DNA from: Opitutaceae bacterium
GTDB lineage: Bacteria > Verrucomicrobiota > Verrucomicrobiia > Opitutales > Opitutaceae
Assembly (NCBI GenBank): GCA_016794785.1
Contig: JAEUHC010000005.1
Span: 1-57,032 of the forward strand
DNA: 57,032 nucleotides
Reading direction: 5' to 3'
The notes under the pieces are model-generated. The model ran no database searches. It saw only the letters and a program-made list of their open reading frames with translations, and was not told the origin of the DNA. The position numbers and the translations under genes are program-made. Positions 1-7,234 of this stretch are shown here, piece by piece (within the stretch, counting starts at the first letter, position 1; each line of letters opens with the position of its first letter).

Positions 1-1235
1 GCCGCCGTTCCGGCCGCCTGTCCCATCGCCATCGTCTGTGCCATCGAGCGGCACGAGGCGTGCGCGTCGTGCGTCGCCGAAAAACAGCGGCCGGCGACCC
101 ACAATTCATCGCGCCCGCGCGGCACCAACGTGCGATAGGGAACATCGTAGGCCTCGCCGCCGGGCACGTAGCCCCAGACCGTTTCTTCGCCACCGCCTTT
201 CGTGGCGCGGTGATCCTCGATGGGCGCTCCGCAAAGGAGCACACGGTCGTCGAAGCGCGCGACGGACAGGCAGTCCTCCTTCGTCAGCCGGTATTCGCCG
301 TAAACCCGTCGCGTCTCACGCACGCCGATCTGATGCGAAAGTCCGATGATGCTCGCCGCCGTAAATCCCGGCACGCAGTCGCGGAAAAACCGTTCGTAGA
401 CGAACGCCTGTCGTCGGCCCTCCTGCTCGGCTGCGGTGAGTTGCTCAAAGTCCGTCGCGTCAACCGCGGCGACTCGCACTGCCACCGTCGAAATGCATCC
501 CCGCGCGTTCATCTCATGCAGGCTGCCGCTCTTGCGCGGGAGCGCGTGGGTGCCGCGATCCACCGCGTCGGCCATGCGCTGCATCAGCAGTTTTTTCCCA
601 CCCGCGGCTTCGTAGGCGGGCAGGTCGACGTTGCTCATGCGAAATGTCGTCGTGAGGGTCTGCGCCGGCTCCTGTTCGCCGGCTTTCTCATAGGCGACAG
701 CCGCGAGGTGACAAAGGTCCGCGTCCCCCGACGCATCAATGAAACGGCGCGCATCGATCCGGGAAAAGCCGCGCTTGGTCGAAATCACTACGCCGGAGAT
801 TCGACCCGTGGAATCGTGATCGGCGGCAACGAGCGTCGCGTGGAGCAACACACGCACGCCGGCCGCGAAGAGCAGTTCGTCCCAGACGAGTTTGAGCCGC
901 TCGGGATTGTAGTTCACCCCGGTGCCCGCGCCGTAGGTGTTGGGGCGAAGGAAGACGGCGCCCACCGCATCGAGGGCATTCACCACCTGATCGGGCGTCC
1001 CGCCCACGACCTTGCGCGGCTCCGCGCCGGGCGTGAAGAAACCGTAGAACGTGTCGAGCATCTGCGTGCTCGTGCCGCCGAGAAAGCCGTAGCGCTCGAC
1101 CAACACGACCGAACCCGCGCCTTCGTCCGCCGCCGCGAGCGCCGCGCAACACCCGGCCGAGCCGCCTCCGATCACGAGCACATCGGCCTTCGCAAGGACG
1201 GGGACTCTCTCGAGGACAAGCGGCGAAGTCGTCAT
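1..1235 (-). CDS. FAD-dependent oxidoreductase (partial, 3' end off the window)
   Basis: The minus strand is open from an ATG at 1235 to the window edge (411 codons visible). The N-terminus reads KADVLVIGGGSAGCCAALAA (about residues 17-36), a Rossmann dinucleotide-binding fingerprint, followed by VLVERYGFLGGTSTQ. This is typical of the FAD_oxidored (PF12831) group of flavoproteins found in carbohydrate loci. A further motif, IDASGDADLCHLAAV, matches the GD box of these flavoenzymes, and near the edge ELWVAGRCFSATHDAHAS is typical of the FAD-binding C-terminal part. No signal peptide is seen, so it is probably cytoplasmic. The substrate is unknown; a sugar or sugar-acid oxidation is plausible from its position 24 bp downstream of the SIS-domain gene, as last visible gene of a minus-strand operon. 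The fold call is secure, the reaction is not. Confidence 0.85.
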   Translation of the reverse strand, partial: MTTSPLVLERVPVLAKADVLVIGGGSAGCCAALAAADEGAGSVVLVERYGFLGGTSTQMLDTFYGFFTPGAEPRKVVGGTPDQVVNALDAVGAVFLRPNTYGAGTGVNYNPERLKLVWDELLFAAGVRVLLHATLVAADHDSTGRISGVVISTKRGFSRIDARRFIDASGDADLCHLAAVAYEKAGEQEPAQTLTTTFRMSNVDLPAYEAAGGKKLLMQRMADAVDRGTHALPRKSGSLHEMNARGCISTVAVRVAAVDATDFEQLTAAEQEGRRQAFVYERFFRDCVPGFTAASIIGLSHQIGVRETRRVYGEYRLTKEDCLSVARFDDRVLLCGAPIEDHRATKGGGEETVWGYVPGGEAYDVPYRTLVPRGRDELWVAGRCFSATHDAHASCRSMAQTMAMGQAAGTA

Positions 1236-1259
1236 GCTCTTTTCCGAGTAGGGCCGCTC

Positions 1260-2042
1260 TCAGGCCGGCCCCACGTTGGCGTAAAGTTTCGCGAGCCGAT
1301 GCGCGTGCTCGTCGTAGGCGGCCTCGAACAACTCCGTCGCGCGCGCCGCACCGACCACGACACCGGCGCTCAAGACCTTCGGCGGCTGGCCAGCGGCGGT
1401 GAGTCGCGCGGCGACTTCCGCTTTGATCGAGTTGACGATGAGGCAGCCACCGACGGTCGAACCAGGCGCGACGGGCGTGTCGAGGCCGTCGATGGTCACC
1501 ATCGCATCGCCCACGGGCGCGCCGGTATCGAGGATGAGATCGGCGAAGTCAGTGAGTTTTTTCCCATCGGCGCGGCGCGACGTGGACGCTTCCGCGTGGG
1601 CCGCGCTGACGAGCGCGACGACACGCACGCCGCGGCGCCGGAACTGCGCAGCCATCTCGATGGGCACGACGTTGCAACCGCTCGATGAAATGATGAGCGC
1701 GCTCTCCTGCGTGCTGAGATCGTAATTACGCAGGATGCGCTCGGCGAGGCCGCTCACGTTTTCCAGAAACATCGCCTGCCGCTGACCGTTGGCCCCGACG
1801 ACGAGATTGTGGAACGAAAGTGAGAGTTCGACGATCGGGTTGAAACCGGGAAACGAACCGTAGCGCGGCCACATTTCCTCCACCATAATGCGTGAGTGGC
1901 CGGAGCCGAAGAGGTGCACCATACGCCCCGCGAGAATCGTCTGGGCGAACCAGTCGGCCGCTTGGTGAATGGCCGGCTGCTGCGCGGCGACGGCGTCCAC
2001 GAGAGTGCGGACCTTGGTGAGATAGTTTTCGGAAGGTGTCAT
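1260..2042 (-). CDS. SIS-domain sugar-phosphate-binding protein (UPF0309-like)
   Basis: 260 aa, cytoplasmic. The protein has the sugar-isomerase (SIS) fold: HLFGSGHSRIMVEE around residues 43-56 and LIISSSGCNVVPIE around 117-129 are the two phosphate-binding Ser/Gly loops. Overall length and the N-terminal helical segment resemble the UPF0309 family of SIS proteins, thought to bind phosphosugars. A longer open frame extends upstream to 2147, but the ATG at 2042 is preferred because it gives the family-like N-terminus MTPSENY and overlaps the ROK-kinase stop as ATGA (2039-2042). That overlap implies translational coupling. With the kinase upstream, a simple reading is phosphorylation of an imported (amino)sugar followed by isomerisation or etherase-type processing; the exact reaction is not determinable here. 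Confidence 0.85.
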   Translation of the reverse strand: MTPSENYLTKVRTLVDAVAAQQPAIHQAADWFAQTILAGRMVHLFGSGHSRIMVEEMWPRYGSFPGFNPIVELSLSFHNLVVGANGQRQAMFLENVSGLAERILRNYDLSTQESALIISSSGCNVVPIEMAAQFRRRGVRVVALVSAAHAEASTSRRADGKKLTDFADLILDTGAPVGDAMVTIDGLDTPVAPGSTVGGCLIVNSIKAEVAARLTAAGQPPKVLSAGVVVGAARATELFEAAYDEHAHRLAKLYANVGPA

Positions 2043-2938
2043 GGTTGCGATAAATTCCGCAGCGCCCGATAGGCGGCGCCGAAAGCCCCGGCCTGCGCAC
2101 CCAGCCGGGCGGGCACCACCGCCACCCGGGACGAGCCGACGCGCCATTCCATCCGGTCAAGCGCAGCGGCAAGCGGTTTGAACAACGCGTCGCCGGCGGC
2201 CGCGATTCCGCCGCCGAGCACGATGGTCTGCGGGTCGAGCACGTTGATCAGGCTCGCGAGTGCTGCGGCGAGCGCATGCACCGACCGCGCCCAGACTTGC
2301 ATCGCCTCGCCGTCGCCTGCGACCGCCGCGGCAACCAAGTCGCGCGTCGATTGGAAGCGTCCGCCGCTTCGTTCCGCGACGGTGCAGTCGCCGATCATGT
2401 CCTCCAAGCTGCCGGGAGTGCCGACGATATCCGGCGCGCCGTCGGGGTTGAGCGAGATGTGCCCGACATGTCCGGCGCGCCCTAAATTGCCGCGGAGCAA
2501 ACGTCCGTCCACCATGGCCGCTCCGCCTACGCCCGTGCCCAGCGTGAGCATCAGGACGTTCGCCGCCTCTCGGGCCGCTCCCTGCCAGACTTCACCGAGC
2601 AGGGCGGCATGGGCGTCATTGATTACCACCGTGGGCAATTCGAGTTCGTCGCTCCACACGAGTCCCTCCAATCCGCGCAAGCGTCCTGGCAGATTCATGA
2701 TCGAGCGTTCGTCGCGCGCCGCGAGCCCCGGCGCACAAAGCCCCGCCACCGCGATTTCCGGGAAGCGTCGCCGCAGCGCCGACACCAGCGCGCGAACATT
2801 CCCCTGCCACGCATCGTCGGCCCCGTCGTCCGTGAGACGCATGTCCTCTCCGCAAACTCGGCCCGCTGAGTCGACGACAAGGCCCTTCACGCGGGTGCCG
2901 CCCAGATCGACTCCGAGAATCAGACGGGAAGCGTTCAT
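2039..2938 (-). CDS. ROK-family sugar kinase lacking the zinc motif
   Basis: 299 aa, cytoplasmic. The N-terminal LGVDLGGTRVKG (residues 8-19) is the ATPase phosphate-binding signature of ROK kinases. INDAHAALLGE (107-117) carries the expected catalytic Asp109, and LTLGTGVGGA (131-140) is the second phosphate loop. GHVGHISL (156-163) aligns with the ROK GExGH segment, but Glu is replaced by Val. The usual CxCGxxGCxE zinc cluster is replaced by DIVGTPGSLE (170-179), so the structural zinc site is absent. ROK enzymes phosphorylate glucose, N-acetylglucosamine, N-acetylmannosamine and similar sugars; the substrate here is open. It overlaps both the SDR upstream (2935-2938) and the SIS gene downstream (2039-2042) by ATGA. 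It could be catalytically altered, but the ATP loops and catalytic Asp are intact. Confidence 0.88.
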   Translation of the reverse strand: MNASRLILGVDLGGTRVKGLVVDSAGRVCGEDMRLTDDGADDAWQGNVRALVSALRRRFPEIAVAGLCAPGLAARDERSIMNLPGRLRGLEGLVWSDELELPTVVINDAHAALLGEVWQGAAREAANVLMLTLGTGVGGAAMVDGRLLRGNLGRAGHVGHISLNPDGAPDIVGTPGSLEDMIGDCTVAERSGGRFQSTRDLVAAAVAGDGEAMQVWARSVHALAAALASLINVLDPQTIVLGGGIAAAGDALFKPLAAALDRMEWRVGSSRVAVVPARLGAQAGAFGAAYRALRNLSQP

Positions 2939-3744
2939 GGAATTTCTTCGGGAATCTGTCCTTCACTCACGCTCCAGCCGCCGTCGATCGCGAGCACCTG
3001 CCCGGTGACAAAACGCGCCGCATCCGAAAGCAAAAACACCGCCGCCCCGTCGCAATCATCCGGGCGCCCGATGCGCCCGCCGTCGAGCGGCTGCTTGGTC
3101 GCAATGAATTTCAGAATGCGTTCGTCCGCCGCAGCGCGACGCGCCATCGGTGTTTCCACAAGCCCCGGAGCGAGGACATTCATCCGGATATTTTTCCCGG
3201 CGTAGTAGGCCGCCGCAGATTGGGTGAAACCCACGATGCCCGCTTTTGCCGCCGCATAGGCGTGCGTCGCGAAAAATTCCGGTGACGGCGACCAGCCGAG
3301 CACTGAGCCCATATTGAGCACCGATCCACCCGTGCCCTGGGCGAGAAACTGTTTCACCGCCGCGCGATTCGACAGAACGACCGAGTGCAAATTCAGCTCG
3401 AGCGTCGCACGCAACCCGTCGTCGGTGATTTCGTGCAACGGCCCGTCTCCCAAGCGGCGCCCACTCCCGCCCGCGACGTGATACAGGCCGTGAAAGCCTC
3501 CGAATCGCGCCAGCGCGAGCGCGATGGCGGCCGGCGCGTGGCCCGCATCGGTCGCATTTCCCACCTGCGTCGCGGCATCATTCCCGAGCGTCGCGATCGC
3601 CGCGCTCGCGCTGGTGGCCTCGCGCCCGGTGACCACCACTCCCCGCGCCCCGGCGGCGAGGAACGCCCGGGCGGCGGACAGCCCGAGCCCCGTCGTGCCA
3701 CCCACGACGACGAGCACCTTACCGGCAAGGGGTTGGTCGGCCAT
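2935..3744 (-). CDS. SDR family oxidoreductase
   Basis: 269 aa, classical short-chain dehydrogenase/reductase. VVGGTTGLGLSAA (residues 13-25) is the TGxxxGxG-type cofactor loop with Gly replacing the first Thr. HVAGG (89-93) takes the place of the NNAG motif. The catalytic Ser147 (NMGSVLG), Tyr163 and Lys167 (YAAAK) are in place, and the PG motif follows in LAPGLVETPMA. These residues predict an active NAD(P)(H)-dependent dehydrogenase or reductase, in the cytoplasm. It is the first gene of the minus-strand run SDR > ROK > SIS > FAD oxidoreductase, its stop overlapping the ROK start by ATGA. The gene upstream is a divergently transcribed regulator 84 bp away, likely controlling this operon. 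The substrate is not evident; a sugar alcohol or lactone is a reasonable guess. Confidence 0.88.
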   Translation of the reverse strand: MADQPLAGKVLVVVGGTTGLGLSAARAFLAAGARGVVVTGREATSASAAIATLGNDAATQVGNATDAGHAPAAIALALARFGGFHGLYHVAGGSGRRLGDGPLHEITDDGLRATLELNLHSVVLSNRAAVKQFLAQGTGGSVLNMGSVLGWSPSPEFFATHAYAAAKAGIVGFTQSAAAYYAGKNIRMNVLAPGLVETPMARRAAADERILKFIATKQPLDGGRIGRPDDCDGAAVFLLSDAARFVTGQVLAIDGGWSVSEGQIPEEIP

Positions 3745-3828
3745 CGCTGGAAGCAGAGGCCGTCATCGCGGGCTTTCAAACATTAACAAATCGCTCGACG
3801 CACAATCTGATATGATAAAGATCGTGGC
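3745..3828. promoter_or_regulatory. Divergent promoter region between SDR operon and regulator
   Basis: This 84-bp gap separates the minus-strand SDR operon from the plus-strand regulator and is clearly more AT-rich than the flanks. TATGAT at about 3811-3816 would serve as a plus-strand -10 element for the regulator. No convincing -35 box at proper spacing and no clean inverted-repeat operator was seen. The assignment rests on divergent gene layout plus composition. Confidence 0.4.
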
Positions 3829-4830
3829 ATGCCCCGCCCCCGTTCCGCCCACGTCACCGAGGTAAAGGCCGCCTTGGTGGCGCGCCTGCAGGGCGGCTTC
3901 GCGCAGCCCGGCGGGAGGTTTCTCTCCACCCGGGCGGTCGCCCAACGCTTCGCTGTCAGCTACCAGACCGCACATCGTCTGCTCGGCGAATTGGAGGCCG
4001 AAGGACTGCTGCAGCGCCGCGCCGCCTCCGGTTCCTATCATCCCGGGCAGAGCGTCACCCTGCGTGGCGTGCAGTTGATTTTTCACTCGCGCGCCAAACG
4101 CAAAGGCTCCTTCGGCGCGCACTTGATGGAACTGATCGAGCACGTGCTGCGCGAACACGGCGTTCCCTTCGTGCGCAGTTGGATCGACGCCCATGTCGCG
4201 CCTCGCCTTCGCACCGACCACTATCCCGTCGCGTGGGAATGCCGCGCCGCCGTCGAAGCCGCCGCAGTGGCCAAGAAGTTCGCCCTCTGCCTCAACGACC
4301 GTCCGCCCGTCGGCATCGGCGGTGCCTACGTGGACGCGGTGACGACCGATGATTTTTCCGGCGGTGCCTGCGCCGCTGAACTCTTAAAGGAGCGGACTCG
4401 CCGTCGCCACGGCTTCGCCGTGCTGGGCGGGCCAGTTGACGATCCGCGCAACCTTCAGCGCATCGCCGGTTTTCGCGCCCACCTACCGGGCGCGCACGTG
4501 ATCAACGCCACCACTTGGTTCATCGAGGGTGGGCGCGCGTGCGCCCGCGAAATTCTCGCCGGAAATCCCACCGGTATTTTCGCCTGCAACGATCGCCTCG
4601 CCGAGGCGCTGATTGAACACTGTCGCCTTCATGGTGCGCCACTGCCGCCGCTCGTCGGCTTCGACAACGCCCCTGTCGCCGAACGTCTCCGTCTGACCAC
4701 CGTCGGCATTCCCTGGAATGCCATGGTTGCACAAGCTGCCAACGTCATCACCGCACGGCTGCAGGGCGGCAATGAGCCCGCCCGGTCCATCAGCCTCGCC
4801 CACGAACCCATCCTGCGACTGACCTGTTAG
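3829..4830 (+). CDS. GntR-type winged-helix regulator with LacI-like sugar-binding domain
   Basis: 333 aa. Residues 10-75 form a GntR-type winged helix-turn-helix: STRAVAQRFAVSYQTAHRLL followed by LEAEGLLQRR and a Gly-rich wing. From about residue 85 the protein changes to a periplasmic-binding-protein-like fold as in LacI regulators: YVDAVTTDDFSGGACAAELL, FAVLGGP, RIAGFRAHL, GIFACNDRLAEALIEHC and PLVGFDNAPVAERL are the usual landmarks. Such GntR/LacI hybrids are sugar-responsive repressors or activators. It is divergent from the SDR-ROK-SIS-FAD operon, so control of that operon by a sugar or phosphosugar is the obvious inference. No strong Shine-Dalgarno sequence precedes the ATG. Family assignment is firm; the effector is unknown. 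Confidence 0.87.
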   Translation: MPRPRSAHVTEVKAALVARLQGGFAQPGGRFLSTRAVAQRFAVSYQTAHRLLGELEAEGLLQRRAASGSYHPGQSVTLRGVQLIFHSRAKRKGSFGAHLMELIEHVLREHGVPFVRSWIDAHVAPRLRTDHYPVAWECRAAVEAAAVAKKFALCLNDRPPVGIGGAYVDAVTTDDFSGGACAAELLKERTRRRHGFAVLGGPVDDPRNLQRIAGFRAHLPGAHVINATTWFIEGGRACAREILAGNPTGIFACNDRLAEALIEHCRLHGAPLPPLVGFDNAPVAERLRLTTVGIPWNAMVAQAANVITARLQGGNEPARSISLAHEPILRLTC

Positions 4831-4935
4831 GATCGCCACGTTGGCGTATCGTTGATCGATGGCGGCACCTCGACTCACGCTACGCGCAATCCGCGGCCAT
4901 CATCGCCCGGTGAAATTCGTCTCAAGAAAGGAGCC

Positions 4936-4950
4936 GGTCATTTTGTGACC
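4936..4950. promoter_or_regulatory. Short inverted repeat in the gap upstream of the CxxC protein gene
   Basis: GGTCA-TTTTG-TGACC is a perfect 5-bp-arm inverted repeat in the 230-bp gap 4831-5060. It could be a protein-binding site or a small hairpin. The rest of the gap shows no gene and no recognisable riboswitch. Low confidence because 5-bp arms occur by chance. Confidence 0.2.
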
Positions 4951-5060
4951 ATGCGCAGGAACGGCAGAAGCTGCCAGCGTCGCGCGCGCTGCTGCTTCGA
5001 GATAATCGCGATCAGATCTCGCTTGCCGCCTGTCGCGCCCGTGTCCCTGCTCCCAATCTC

Positions 5061-5441
5061 GTGCGGAAAAAGTTCGCCATCTTCAGCCTGCTCTTCGCCT
5101 GGCTCTGTGCCAACGGCGCGCTGCTGGACGGCGTGCAGGTGTTTGCGTGGGCAAAGATGTTTGCCGGTTATGCCAAAGTGATGCCCGCCGCCGAGGCGTT
5201 GCGGGTGACGTTTGATCCGATGAAGCCCTGCGACATGTGCCTCGGCATCGCGAGCGCCAAGGAAACCGCCAAGCAGCAACTCCCGCACAGCCCCGAGCGC
5301 GCGGCGGAGAAGCTCCTCATCGCCTACCACGCGACTTCCGTTTTGATTGTTCCCCAGATGCCCGATCAGTGGCCGGCCGCGCTTGCGAGCGCGGGGCCCA
5401 ACCGAGTGGAAAAAGTTCCGGTGCCTCCGCCGCGCGCTTAG
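5061..5441 (+). CDS. Small secreted CxxC protein of unknown function
   Basis: 126 aa. Starting from the GTG at 5061 gives a short Sec signal peptide (RKKF then a hydrophobic stretch to about residue 22); no in-frame ATG upstream would do this. The mature part contains PCDMC (Cys57, Cys60), a possible metal or disulfide site, followed by an Ala/Glu-rich helical segment and a Pro-rich tail. It lies 138 bp upstream of a TonB-dependent receptor gene on the same strand. Small Cys-containing periplasmic proteins of the DUF2946 kind often neighbour metal-uptake TonB receptors, and this could be a distant analogue; that is inference. The family was not recognised with certainty. No strong ribosome-binding site is visible. 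Confidence 0.6.
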   Translation: MRKKFAIFSLLFAWLCANGALLDGVQVFAWAKMFAGYAKVMPAAEALRVTFDPMKPCDMCLGIASAKETAKQQLPHSPERAAEKLLIAYHATSVLIVPQMPDQWPAALASAGPNRVEKVPVPPPRA

Positions 5442-5506
5442 CGCGCCCTCGCACCACCGTGTCCGCGCCGCGCTGATTTTCTTGCGCCCGCGGTTCCTCC
5501 GCCCGC

Positions 5507-5524
5507 GTTCGCCTTACGGCGAAC
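5507..5524. other. Perfect 7-bp hairpin upstream of the TonB receptor
   Basis: GTTCGCC-TTAC-GGCGAAC is a perfect stem with a 4-nt loop in the gap between the CxxC protein and the TonB receptor gene. There is no T-tract, so it is not a typical rho-independent terminator; it may be an attenuating or RNA-processing structure. Confidence 0.35.
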
Positions 5525-5579
5525 CACGACCGCGCCCGCGTGCGCGCCGTCGCGTCTTCGATCTCTGCACGCCTTCACC

Positions 5580-7181
5580 ATGACCTTTTCCTTTCACATC
5601 GCCTCACGTTCGCTTCGCTTCCCACTGCTGCTCATCTCCGGCATCACGTTCGTCGCACTCGCACACTCCACCACGTCGGCACCGGCCAATCCGGCAGTTT
5701 CCAATAAGGACGACCCCGTCACCCTCGATAAATTTGCCGTCATCGCCGAGAAGGAGGCCAACTTTTCCCTCCCGCTCGACGCCGTCGCCACGTCCGGCTC
5801 GCGCCTCGGCCTCACCAGCCGCGGGCTGCCCGCGAGCGTCTCCATCATCACGCAGGAGATGATGCAGCTCCGCGGTCTGCGCACGGCGGTCGAGGCGGTC
5901 GAGACCGCCGTCGGCATGACCGGCGGCACCAACTTCGGGTCGATCCCGACCTACTCCACGCGCGGCTTTGGCGGCAACAACGTCTCCGTGATGCGTGACG
6001 GCATCCGCCAGAACACCGCGTCGCAGTCCTCGCGCACCGTGGACTCGTTTCTCCTCGACCGCATCGAAGTCCTGAAGGGCCCCGATGGCCTCATGTTTGG
6101 CGAGGGCGCGATTGGCGGCGCGGTGAACTACATCTCCAAATCCCCGAGCGCCACTTTCCGCGGTGACGCGCTTGCGAGCTACGGCGGCTGGGGCAGCTAC
6201 CGCGTCGGCCTCGGCGTCGGCGGCCCTATCGGTAGCAGCGGCGTCAGCTATCGCGCCGACTATTCGCACAACCAGACCAACGGCTATCAGGAGCGCAACT
6301 CCCAGCGCTATGACGCCGTCGCCCTCTCTCTCGCGTGGCGCGCCACCGACACACTCTCGCTCACGTGGTTCGGCACCTTGCTCGACGACTGGAACGAGAG
6401 CTACTACGGCAACCCCGTGATCTACGACGCCGTGGTCAACACCACGGCCGCAGTGCAGACGCAGGAGGTGCGCCTCTACAACAACACCACCGACCGCATG
6501 ATCAACCCGCGCGTCGATCCCGCCGCGCGCCGCACCAACTACAACATCCTCGATAATTTCGCCGCCACCGAGAACATCTTCAACCGCGTGCGCGCCGACC
6601 TGCGGCTGTCGCCCGAGGTCGAGCTGCGCAACGAGACCTACGTCGCCACGCAGCTCCTCAAGTGGAAGAACACCGAAAGCAACACGTGGAATCCTGTCGC
6701 GCGCAACATCACGCGCGGCGCCCTTACGCTCATCTACCGCGACGATGTGCTCGTCGGCAACCGGCTCGACCTCACGGTCAAGAAACCGATCGCCGGCCAC
6801 GCCAACCGCCTGCTCATCGGCGGCGTCTTCGAGCACAACGACCAGATCCGCGGCGGCGCACCGGGCAACATCGTGCTCACGATCCCGGCGGTCTCACTCG
6901 CCAATCCCGCCGTCGGCTTCGGTCCCGCGACGCGCTTCCAGAAATCCTCGCGGATCGGCGTCGAGACGCATGCGTTCCACGCGCAGGACGTGTTCGACGT
7001 GACATCGAATTTCCGCGCCGTCGCCGGCGTCCGCTTCGACCACATCTCACTCCAGCGCGACACGCTCGCGGACAACACCACCGCCACGCTCTCGACGTTG
7101 CACATCGGCCCCAAGGGGACGATCCTCCACCGGGTCGACGGCTCCACCTGGTCACCCGCGGAATTTCTCAACCGCCTATAA
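5580..7181 (+). pseudogene. TonB-dependent receptor, C-terminally truncated
   Basis: 533 codons. A signal-like segment (residues 10-28) is followed by a TonB-box-like VTLDKFAVIA (47-56) and a complete plug domain (about 75-195). The plug includes SVSIITQEMMQLRGL, the STRGFGGNNVSVMRDGIR loop and RIEVLKGP...GEGAIGGAVNYISK. The barrel begins normally (ASYGGWGSYRVGLGVGG) and runs to RAVAGVRFDHISL near residue 490, then stops at a TAA at 7179-7181 after STWSPAEFLNRL. Receptors of this siderophore-type family usually run about 700-800 aa and end in an aromatic residue, so roughly the last quarter of the barrel is missing. Fifty-three bases later comes the 3' end of an opposite-strand MFS gene, suggesting a deletion or rearrangement junction. 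It may be non-functional. The original ligand is unknown; the adjacent CxxC protein hints at a metal. Confidence 0.75.
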
Positions 7182-7234
7182 CGCCCGCCTTGCCATGAAC
7201 ATCCTGTGCGCCGCCATGGTCGCCCTCGCGCTCC

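Noticed and set aside
60..1688. 542-codon plus-strand frame at the window start
   Set aside because: Antisense to the FAD oxidoreductase and SIS gene, both with clear motifs.
5000..5021. ATCGCGAT-centred near-palindrome as a regulator operator
   Set aside because: The inner and outer symmetric parts are offset by one base, so it is not a true palindrome.
5604..6836. 410-codon minus-strand frame opposite the truncated TonB receptor
   Set aside because: It is antisense to a clear plug and barrel coding sequence, has low-complexity Val/Ala/Asp/Arg content typical of GC-rich shadows, and no recognisable domain.
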